From Microcaldota archaeon (lineage in GTDB: Archaea > Micrarchaeota > Micrarchaeia > Micrarchaeales > Micrarchaeaceae), in assembly GCA_021812025.1 (NCBI GenBank), contig JAKAPD010000032.1, forward strand, positions 1-6,278: DNA of 6,278 nt. The letters are read 5' to 3'. Numbering within the stretch: position 1 is the first letter of the stretch; every line of letters begins with the position of its first letter. A model generated the notes under the pieces. That model was given only the letters and a program-made list of their open reading frames with translations. It had not been told where the DNA came from and made no database searches. Shown one piece after another: positions 1-5,347 of this stretch. The translations under genes were made by a program, and so were the position numbers.

Positions 1-1022
1 CTGAGCATCACGTTGTCGATGACGCCCTCTTCCCCGGACCTCAGCGACAATGAATTGTCCCTGCTTTTCTCTTCGCCCACTCCGAAGCTCGTCTGTTCCT
101 CTAGGAATCTCGGCGGAGACACCTTCCCTATCAGAACGTCTCCCTCCTTTACGCTCGTCTCCTTTTCTATCAGCCCGTCTTCGCTGAGCTTCGAATAAAC
201 ATGCTCCCCAAGGTAGCCGTCTGTTGTCGGAGCCGGCACTTTGAAGTGGTCCTGCTGGCCACCTGGATATCGTCTCTCTTCATCCGCATAGGTCCTGAAG
301 AAAACAGTCCTTCCGAGGCCCCTGTCGACAGCCGCCCGGTTTATTACCTGCGCGTCCTTCATGTTGTAACCGTGGTATGTCGATATGGCAACTACGAAGT
401 TCTGCCCCGCAGGGTGCCTGTCGAACTTGAGGGTCCTGTAAGTCGTGCTGTTCACTATCGGCACCTGCGGATAGTACATGACATATGCTCTTGGATCATA
501 CCTTCTGTTAAAGTTGAGGGCGTAAAGCCCCTGGCTCTGCTTCACGAAGTTTGCAGAGAGTGGGTGCCTCCCTGCGCTGTTGTATTCCTGGAACACGCTG
601 GCGCTGAAGGTGAAGCCGAAGATCGAAGCGGGGTCTATCTCGAGATGCGTAGTCTCTTTCGTTATGTCCGCCTCGCTCTTTGCCACAAGTATGTTCTCTT
701 CCTCCTCCGCGTCAAGATACTCTATTACGCCCCTTCTCAGCAAATAGTTGAAATCTATTTCCTTGCTTTTCACTTTTTCCTTTAGCTCAGGGGTGTACCT
801 GCTGATCCCATCGTCTACTATTATGTAGGGCTTCCTCGCCCTGCCCCTGTCCGCGTTTATGTGCACCTCGTTTAGCTTCTTTCTGAAAGATACGTTTACC
901 TCGCCGGAAATTATCCCAGAGCGCCTTGCTTTCCTTATCTCTTCGGCGAACGCGGCACCGCTCTTTACGAAGCCGAGAACGCTCCCATCAAGATACACGT
1001 AACATTTTTCGCTAGCCGCCAT
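1..1022 (-). CDS. rpoB1: DNA-directed RNA polymerase subunit B' (Rpo2C), partial (3' end missing)
   Basis: This is the C-terminal half of the split archaeal beta-like subunit, which carries much of the active-site wall and NTP-contact residues of cytoplasmic RNA polymerase. The ATG at 1022-1020 lies 4 nt after the rpoB'' stop. A GTGAT stretch overlaps that stop and could pair with 16S rRNA. The first 340 residues are present; archaeal B' is usually about 600, so the Mg/lysine region and clamp anchor lie beyond the left edge. Visible family landmarks are VIEYLDAEEEEN (99-110), THLEIDP (125-131), PAGQNFVVA (204-212), GYN.DA (219-224), FFRTYADEERRYPGGQ (241-256) and DVLIGKVSPPRFLEE (295-309). 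The Arg expected to contact NTP phosphates (R152) and the metal-region Asp (D223) are kept. Two otherwise near-invariant stretches differ: EYNSAGRHPLSANFVKQ (146-162) replaces the usual EHNQSPRNTY...KQ, and GYNMKDA replaces GYNMEDA. The reading frame is intact throughout, so a pseudogene is unlikely. Confidence 0.96.
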   Translation of the reverse strand, partial: MAASEKCYVYLDGSVLGFVKSGAAFAEEIRKARRSGIISGEVNVSFRKKLNEVHINADRGRARKPYIIVDDGISRYTPELKEKVKSKEIDFNYLLRRGVIEYLDAEEEENILVAKSEADITKETTHLEIDPASIFGFTFSASVFQEYNSAGRHPLSANFVKQSQGLYALNFNRRYDPRAYVMYYPQVPIVNSTTYRTLKFDRHPAGQNFVVAISTYHGYNMKDAQVINRAAVDRGLGRTVFFRTYADEERRYPGGQQDHFKVPAPTTDGYLGEHVYSKLSEDGLIEKETSVKEGDVLIGKVSPPRFLEEQTSFGVGEEKSRDNSLSLRSGEEGVIDNVML

Positions 1023-1026
1023 AACA

Positions 1027-2496
1027 TCACTTCTTTTCTACAAGGCCCATCTCCTTTATCTTCTCTTCCAGCGTCTTCGTGTCTGCTCCGACGGTGACTC
1101 TTGAAAGTATGGCCAGATACCTCGTAAGGCCGACTTCTGTTCCTTCTGGTGTCTCGCTCGGGCATATCTTGCCCAGATGTGTCCCATGGACATCCCTGGC
1201 CATCAGGTGAGGATGCTTTTTCGCCAAAGGTGACTTTACTCTTCTGAGATGAGCGTAAGAGCTGAAGAAGTTCACCCTGTCGAGTATCTGCGAGACTCCG
1301 GTCTGGCCGGCAGGCCACGAGCCCGTGCCCATCGAATACAGTATCTTTTCGGTGAGGGTGTCGGTGTTGATGTTGCTTCTTACCGATAGCTTTCTTCCAC
1401 GGGCGGTTGTTCGCTCTATCTGGTACTTTATGTCCCGCACCAGGAACTTGAAGGCGTTGTTGAAAAGCTCTTCCATAAGGTCCCCGGCAAGCTTGATTCT
1501 CTTGTTCGCATAGTGGTCCTTGTCATCGGATTTCACATAGCCGTAAGCCACCATCGATGCCCTTTCCGCCATCCTTATCAAGTAGAGGGCTTTCTCGTAT
1601 CTTTTCTTCGGGTCGGTGCTGAGATGCGGCAATATGTAAGTGTCGAGCTGCATTTCTGCCCTTTTCTGCTGGTAGCTCTTCGCCTGGTTCGGCGCGCTCA
1701 TGTGACCAAGCTGCGCGATCACGTCGGCTGTTGACATCTCCTTTGCCTCGCTGAGATCTATATTAAGAAGCATGTCGTTCTTCGTTTCAGGATTTGTGAC
1801 GCTATCCAGCATTTCTTTTGTGGAAAGGCCGAGCGCCTTAAGTATCATGACAAGGTCCATGCCCTTCGATATTGTTGGGAAAAGTATCCTGTATACGCCG
1901 TATTCGTCTCTGGTTATGCTGCACCTCGCCCTGAAGTTAACCGTCGTTGAGAAAACCTTGCTGGTTATGCTCTTGTTCTTCTCTTTTGTGCAGATTATCC
2001 TATTCGGTGCAAGATCCTCTATGCCGACGAGAACCCTTTCCTTGCCTTTTATTATAAAGTATCCGCCGGGATCATCAGGATCTTCACCTTCGTTTATCAG
2101 CTGCTCCTTTGTCATGTTGTGCGTGTAGCAGAGGTCACTCTTCACCATGACGGGTATCTCGCCTATGAACGCCTCGCCCATGGCGTCTGTCTTTTCTATA
2201 CCGGACACAATTGGCGTGTACGTTATGTAAACCGGCGCAGCGTAAGTGAGATTCCTTATCAGCGCCTCATTCGGCATTATCCTTTTTGTTGAGCTGTCGG
2301 CTTCTATTATCACCGGCGGCTCAAGCCTTGCATTAGAGAACTTGATTGCGAAATCGGCCACTTCGGGCTCGACCATGCTCTGGGCGTCTACCACTTTCTG
2401 GAGCCCTAGCCTTATGAACCTGTTGTAGCTCTCTATCTGGTGGTACACTAAAGAAGTGTTCATCAGATACGATTCAAGAAGCTCGTGATTGTCCAT
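1027..2496 (-). CDS. rpoB2: DNA-directed RNA polymerase subunit B'' (Rpo2N)
   Basis: This is the N-terminal half of the split beta-like subunit. It forms the protrusion, lobe and fork of RNA polymerase and pairs with B'. It is complete at 489 residues, close to the roughly 500 usual for archaeal B''. Family motifs appear in order: NRFI near the N-terminus (25-28), GGYFII.G.ERVLV (144-157), EDLAPN (160-165), DDKDHYANKRIKLAGDL (324-340), GTGSWPAGQTGVSQILDR (390-407), HLRRVKSPL (416-424), ARDVHGTH (433-440) and ICPSETPEG (444-452). The ATG start at 2496 lies 3 nt after the rpoH TGA, and a GGTTGA-like ribosome binding stretch lies within the end of rpoH. It is co-transcribed with rpoH and rpoB'. 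One odd residue is K150, where the family normally has Asn (NG.ERV). A split rpoB is known from methanogens, haloarchaea and Archaeoglobus; Thermococcales, Thermoplasma and Crenarchaeota have a fused gene. Confidence 0.97.
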   Translation of the reverse strand: MDNHELLESYLMNTSLVYHQIESYNRFIRLGLQKVVDAQSMVEPEVADFAIKFSNARLEPPVIIEADSSTKRIMPNEALIRNLTYAAPVYITYTPIVSGIEKTDAMGEAFIGEIPVMVKSDLCYTHNMTKEQLINEGEDPDDPGGYFIIKGKERVLVGIEDLAPNRIICTKEKNKSITSKVFSTTVNFRARCSITRDEYGVYRILFPTISKGMDLVMILKALGLSTKEMLDSVTNPETKNDMLLNIDLSEAKEMSTADVIAQLGHMSAPNQAKSYQQKRAEMQLDTYILPHLSTDPKKRYEKALYLIRMAERASMVAYGYVKSDDKDHYANKRIKLAGDLMEELFNNAFKFLVRDIKYQIERTTARGRKLSVRSNINTDTLTEKILYSMGTGSWPAGQTGVSQILDRVNFFSSYAHLRRVKSPLAKKHPHLMARDVHGTHLGKICPSETPEGTEVGLTRYLAILSRVTVGADTKTLEEKIKEMGLVEKK

Positions 2497-2499
2497 GGT

Positions 2500-2724
2500 T
2501 CAACCCTTTACCACATACCTATAGTATACATACTTCGCATTAGGGTCTATCCTGCTTATTGCGATTAGCTGACCAGCCTTTGCCTCGAGCTTTACCGCCT
2601 GCGGGTCGCTCGATAATATTCTAGGGAACTTCTCTATGGGAACTCCGTATTTCTTTATCACTTCTCTGGTTTCGCTGTCGCTAAGAAGCTTATGCTGAAG
2701 TATAAGTTCTGGGGCGGAAACCAA
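2500..2724 (-). CDS. rpoH: DNA-directed RNA polymerase subunit H (Rpo5)
   Basis: This is the small archaeal homologue of the C-terminal domain of eukaryotic RPB5, which sits on the jaw of RNA polymerase. At 74 aa it matches the usual 75-80 aa. Recognisable elements are LILQHKLLSDSE (7-18), KYGVPIEKFPRI (25-36), SDP.A (39-43), AKAG..I.ISR (49-58) and YYR.VV (67-72). The family stretch R.SPTAG is only loosely kept, as RIDPNAK (58-64). The start appears to be TTG at 2724-2722: a GGTGA Shine-Dalgarno core at 2733-2729 lies 4 nt upstream, an in-frame stop lies at 2742-2740, and no in-frame ATG or GTG precedes the conserved region. The ATG at 2735 is in another frame. It is the first gene of the operon, followed after 3 nt by rpoB'', the standard archaeal order. 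The bacterial sigma-32 gene also called rpoH is unrelated. Confidence 0.95.
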   Translation of the reverse strand: MVSAPELILQHKLLSDSETREVIKKYGVPIEKFPRILSSDPQAVKLEAKAGQLIAISRIDPNAKYVYYRYVVKG

Positions 2725-2752
2725 CAGCTCACCATAAAATTAAGCACTAAAT

Positions 2753-2765
2753 CCTCTAACAGAGG
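2753..2765. repeat. Small perfect hairpin in the rpoH leader
   Basis: The sequence CCTCT-AAC-AGAGG forms a perfect 5-bp inverted repeat with a 3-nt spacer. It lies about 30 nt upstream of the rpoH start, between the start and the upstream TATA candidate. It could be a short leader hairpin or a protein half-site pair. A 5-bp stem is short enough to arise by chance, so no function is claimed. Confidence 0.3.
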
Positions 2766-2793
2766 TCCAGACTGATATATTAGCATAAGTAGT

Positions 2794-2809
2794 CTTTATA
2801 TATCTTTTT
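2794..2809 (-). promoter_or_regulatory. BRE/TATA promoter for the rpoH-rpoB''-rpoB' operon
   Basis: Read on the minus strand this is AAAAAGATATATAAAG: a purine-rich BRE-like stretch followed by an A/T-only TATA-like core. Archaeal initiation about 25 nt downstream would place the start near 2770-2775 and give a leader of about 50 nt. A second, weaker TATA-like stretch (TAATATATC, 2782-2774) lies closer and could give a leader of about 25 nt. The element also reads TTTATATA on the plus strand, so direction rests on the A-rich BRE side and on the adjacent gene. Confidence 0.6.
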
Positions 2810-2834
2810 GTTAGGGTTTTGTAAGCGCCTACAT

Positions 2835-2858
2835 GGCACGTTTGTCGAACTTCGCGCC
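2835..2858. promoter_or_regulatory. Imperfect dyad between the divergent promoters
   Basis: GGCACG (2835-2840) and CGCGCC (2853-2858) pair at 5 of 6 positions. They flank GTTTGTCGAAC (2840-2850), which matches its own reverse complement at 8 of 11 positions. The dyad lies between the minus-strand TATA (about 2800) and the plus-strand TATA (about 2878). That is where a regulator acting on either promoter might bind. There is no direct evidence of binding. Confidence 0.25.
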
Positions 2859-2872
2859 TTTCTAAAATAACG

Positions 2873-2888
2873 CATATATATTTAAAAC
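2873..2888 (+). promoter_or_regulatory. TATA-like promoter for the pilin/propeller gene
   Basis: CATATATATTTAAAAC is an A/T-rich TATA-like element preceded by AAAATAAC, a possible BRE. A start about 25 nt downstream (near 2903) would exclude the earliest in-frame start codon (TTG 2893) and leave a leader of roughly 30 nt before TTG 2932. Confidence 0.55.
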
Positions 2889-2921
2889 TTCATTGCAAGT
2901 TATAACAGATTCATTGGGAGT

Positions 2922-2927
2922 GGTGGG
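2922..2927 (+). promoter_or_regulatory. Shine-Dalgarno deciding the TTG 2932 start
   Basis: GGTGGG lies 4 nt before TTG 2932, matching the anti-Shine-Dalgarno core GGTG. It supports TTG 2932 over the upstream in-frame TTG 2893, TTG 2914, GTG 2920 and GTG 2923. The choice gives an N-terminus of class III signal length. Confidence 0.45.
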
Positions 2928-2931
2928 CGGT

Positions 2932-4731
2932 TTGATTTCGAGAGTCAAAGCGAAAAAAGGCAAAGGCCAGAATGCGATGGAGTATCTGCTCACTTACGGC
3001 TGGGCCATACTAGTTATAGTAATAATAGTCGCGCTGTTGTTCTTATTCGCATCACAACCGTCGACTGTTGCGCCGAACAAGTGCACGTTCGCAAGCGGGT
3101 TCTATTGCCCAGACCTAGTTATCGGCGCCAACCAGATATCGCAAAACACCGTGTTCTTGGCTGAGATAATCAACCAGCAGAACTTCCCGGTCACTGGAAT
3201 TACCGCAAGCGCGGTTATAAACAACGTGACGCTGGGGCCCGCCCAATGCGTGCCGTCTTCCGTGCCTGCCGGCGGCGCCAGCTATTGCACGCTCGAGGGC
3301 GCACCTCTTGGCGTCTCGCTCGGCGCACTCGTATCGGGCACTTTCACTGTAAATGTGCTCAGCTGCGGCCTGCTTCCAAACTACCCCCAGACAGGAAACT
3401 GCGTTAACGCACCGCCACAGACGTTCGTCGCGACTCTTCTAGGGCATGTCGAACTGCCGCAGAACGCTCCCACTACCACTACGATTTCAACACCAACATT
3501 TACGCTTACAACCGCAAACTCACCTCTTAGCTATGGGACAACGACGCCGGCAGGGACTGGCATTTACGCTTATGGATCATTGGTGACTTTGGGCGAAACC
3601 CCTGCTCCGAGCAACGTTTTTGTAAGCTGGACATGCACCGGAGTCGGTACAGGGTGCTCTACAGGCTATACTGGAACCAATCCGTCACCAACAATAACGA
3701 TAACCAACACTATCACAGAAACGGCTTCGTTTGCGCCGACTTCGCCAAGCAGTGGCTTCCAGCCGGGTGACATATACTTTTTGGACGCGAATCCCAGCGG
3801 TTACAACGTTGTTATAGCAAACTCGATAACCGATAAGATAGTTAATTCCATAGTAGTGCCGGGTGGGGCGGTAGATATAGCCTCTTCGCCGGACGGAAGC
3901 AGGGTCTACTTCGAATATTCAGGCACAGACACGTACATAGGCGTGATAAACACAGCCACTGAAGCAGTAATAGACACTATAAATGTTGGGCCTGTGGGTA
4001 CAGGCCAGCTAGTGATGCAGCCAGCCGGCTCAAAGCTATACTTAGATGCCATCTCAGTCGGACTTTCGAACGTAATAACTGTTGCAATACCGAGCTACAG
4101 CGTAGTAAACACCATAAGTCTCCCATCCGCTAATAGCTTTTATTACTTTACAATCAACCCAAGCGGATCCACATTATATGGCGAAATCGGCAGGGGGATC
4201 GAAACCATAGATACTGCCACAAACACGATTACCAGCTATAATAGCTTGATAGCCAACTGTGCAGGCGCATGCCATGACCAAGGAATCTTCATGTCACCGA
4301 CAGGTACAAACCTGTTCCTGTTGTATTTTGAAGGAATCCCGAGCGCCTTTGATGTCAGCACGTCTCTGCCGTATTCATCTGCCGCGATAAATGATCCAGG
4401 TGCAAACTTCGGCACGCGCTCCGGCGTTTTTGCGTCAAACGGCGGCTCTGCATATCTGGTTGATTATAGCGGCAGCAATACAATTACGGTAGATACGTCT
4501 ACTAATACCATAACAAATACGATAACGATGAACTCCCTGTTTTACACGACAGACTATATTGCGATATCGCAGGACGGCTCTAGGTTGTACGTTCCAATAC
4601 AGGGCCCGAGCAGTTGTCCGACGTTCCCCTACTGCGGAAACGTCGAAATAATAAATACGGGAAGCCACACCATAATAGGCAATATTACAGATTCGCAAGG
4701 CTACCCTGGGCCCATAACAGTGTTACCGTAG
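2932..4731 (+). CDS. Class III signal peptide (pilin-like) surface protein with InlB-like domain and YVTN beta-propeller
   Basis: This 599-aa protein is probably displayed on the outer cell surface. Residues 1-12 are basic and end in KGKG; QNAMEYLLTYGWAI (13-26) matches archaeal class III (type IV pilin-like) signals. Cleavage before Q13 would put Glu at +5, as in type IV pilins. A hydrophobic helix spans about 24-40. A pilin-like head with three local cysteine pairs runs to about 175, then a Thr-rich linker (181-184). Residues about 190-269 resemble the divergent InlB B-repeat: TTTPAG, YAYG..V.L, F..W, then a repeated-Thr strand and ASF. From 278 to the end is a YVTN-type propeller. Blade motifs (SPDGSRVYF and variants) recur near 320, 364, 410, 456, 502 and 547, every 44-46 residues. 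The last blade (ending VLP) is probably closed by GDIYFLDA at 279-286, giving seven blades. It may be an adhesin or minor pilin; the ligand is unknown. TTG 2932 is preferred as start, with TTG 2893 (612 aa) as alternative. No oligo-T terminator follows. Confidence 0.88.
   Translation: MISRVKAKKGKGQNAMEYLLTYGWAILVIVIIVALLFLFASQPSTVAPNKCTFASGFYCPDLVIGANQISQNTVFLAEIINQQNFPVTGITASAVINNVTLGPAQCVPSSVPAGGASYCTLEGAPLGVSLGALVSGTFTVNVLSCGLLPNYPQTGNCVNAPPQTFVATLLGHVELPQNAPTTTTISTPTFTLTTANSPLSYGTTTPAGTGIYAYGSLVTLGETPAPSNVFVSWTCTGVGTGCSTGYTGTNPSPTITITNTITETASFAPTSPSSGFQPGDIYFLDANPSGYNVVIANSITDKIVNSIVVPGGAVDIASSPDGSRVYFEYSGTDTYIGVINTATEAVIDTINVGPVGTGQLVMQPAGSKLYLDAISVGLSNVITVAIPSYSVVNTISLPSANSFYYFTINPSGSTLYGEIGRGIETIDTATNTITSYNSLIANCAGACHDQGIFMSPTGTNLFLLYFEGIPSAFDVSTSLPYSSAAINDPGANFGTRSGVFASNGGSAYLVDYSGSNTITVDTSTNTITNTITMNSLFYTTDYIAISQDGSRLYVPIQGPSSCPTFPYCGNVEIINTGSHTIIGNITDSQGYPGPITVLP
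4504..4526 (+). repeat. Two-copy 12-nt tandem repeat within the propeller coding region
   Basis: AATACCATAAC (4504-4514) and AATACGATAAC (4516-4526) differ at one base with a period of 12 nt. They encode the two NTIT units of TNTITNTIT in blade 6. The same NTIT wording occurs elsewhere in the protein (3708-3719 and 4222-4233), so it reflects the repeated strand motif of the propeller more than a mobile or regulatory repeat. Confidence 0.5.
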
Positions 4732-4763
4732 TCGGCAAAAGGCGTCTTCGAGGGGCCCACACA

Positions 4764-4773
4764 CATAAATAAC
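4764..4773 (+). promoter_or_regulatory. TATA-like promoter for the 127-aa unknown gene
   Basis: CATAAATAAC lies in the 86-nt gap before ATG 4818. Initiation about 25 nt downstream falls near 4793-4797. That would give either a leaderless mRNA from ATG 4794 or a leader of about 24 nt to ATG 4818. No poly-T terminator of the preceding gene is visible in the gap. Confidence 0.4.
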
Positions 4774-4817
4774 TGGAAAACAACAGCTATATTATGCAGA
4801 CAAAGGGGAGAAAGCTT

Positions 4818-5204
4818 ATGCTTTCTCAGAACAGCAAAGAGCAAATAAAGACTCTTGAGATAGTAGTACTCATGTGCTTTGCAAGGATTCAGCTAGCTTT
4901 TGGAGAAGTAACTCCGGAGCTAAAAAAGATAGCCGGATGGGAGTCTCTTACCCCAGATCGGAATGAAGATGCTGCGCTAAGCGTGAAGTCTTATGTACTG
5001 GGGCACGGGGAAGGTGATACCGACACCGGGGCGCTTAATTATTTGTCATGCGTAGTGAACGATTTGCGCGACATGGAACGGATAGAATTCGTCGGCGGAA
5101 CAACGCTTGTCCTAAAAGAGCTTTTGGAGAAGATGGAAAAAGAGGGCCTTATACAAAAAGGGTGGCACATAGGCTATTCGGGTAGTAGAGGAACTGCCAC
5201 CTAG
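4818..5204 (+). CDS. Hypothetical soluble protein, possible winged-helix fold
   Basis: I do not recognise this 127-aa protein. It is rich in charged residues, has no signal peptide and lacks a convincing membrane helix, so it is probably cytoplasmic. Predictable helices are SKEQIKTLEIVVLMCFARI (6-24) and TPELKKIAGW (31-40). The stretch LSCVVNDLRDMERIEFVGG (74-92) reads like a recognition helix plus wing, followed by LVLKELLEKMEKEGLIQKG (95-113), which resembles the helix ends of winged-helix regulators. This is weak pattern evidence; other small helical folds are equally possible. ATG 4818 is preferred because GGGGAG (4805-4810) lies 7 nt upstream. ATG 4794, in frame and 8 codons earlier (135 more precisely 136 codons with the stop excluded from the longer form's 136 aa), would suit a leaderless transcript. 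It lies between two surface-protein genes but has its own TATA-like element. Confidence 0.72.
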   Translation: MLSQNSKEQIKTLEIVVLMCFARIQLAFGEVTPELKKIAGWESLTPDRNEDAALSVKSYVLGHGEGDTDTGALNYLSCVVNDLRDMERIEFVGGTTLVLKELLEKMEKEGLIQKGWHIGYSGSRGTAT

Positions 5205-5282
5205 AAAAAGGCATAAGCACGCGAGTAAAAACAGGCTTAAAACTAGAATAGGAGTCTGCAACGTCAACTAAAAATGATAAAA

Positions 5283-5292
5283 CTTTAATAAA
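5283..5292 (+). promoter_or_regulatory. TATA-like promoter for the 277-aa membrane glycoprotein gene
   Basis: CTTTAATAAA with an A-rich BRE-like stretch (AAAATGATAA, 5271-5280) just upstream. Initiation about 25 nt downstream, near 5312, gives a leader of about 36 nt. A GGTG Shine-Dalgarno core (5337-5340) lies 7 nt before ATG 5348. The rest of the 143-nt gap (5205-5347) shows no RNA gene or terminator that I can recognise. Confidence 0.5.
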
Positions 5293-5347
5293 CAATAAGG
5301 GCTTTATCCCTAAGCGGATATGGAGTCCTCGAAGATGGTGTGAACCT

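Noticed and set aside
201..785. Long plus-strand open frame (194 codons) opposite rpoB'
   Set aside because: It is exactly antisense to a conserved RpoB' stretch with clear family motifs, has no recognisable domain and no promoter; it is a shadow of the minus-strand codon pattern.
965..1318. Minus-strand frame of 117 codons across the rpoB''/rpoB' junction
   Set aside because: It overlaps the conserved 3' end of rpoB'' and the start of rpoB' in a different frame and gives an Arg/Ser-rich sequence of no known type. It is not a frameshifted gene, since both real frames are intact.
1325..2428. Several short plus-strand frames opposite rpoB''
   Set aside because: All are antisense to conserved motifs, lack ribosome binding sites and look like complementary-strand artefacts.
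4435..4698. Minus-strand frame of 87 codons opposite the propeller
   Set aside because: It is antisense to regularly spaced propeller blades, and its Tyr/Arg-rich product has no plausible start signal.
5296..5313. TAAGGG...CCCTAA stretch as hairpin, terminator or telomere-like repeat
   Set aside because: Only four consecutive base pairs form, there is no T-run, and it lies in the expected leader of the next gene. A single copy is not a telomeric repeat.
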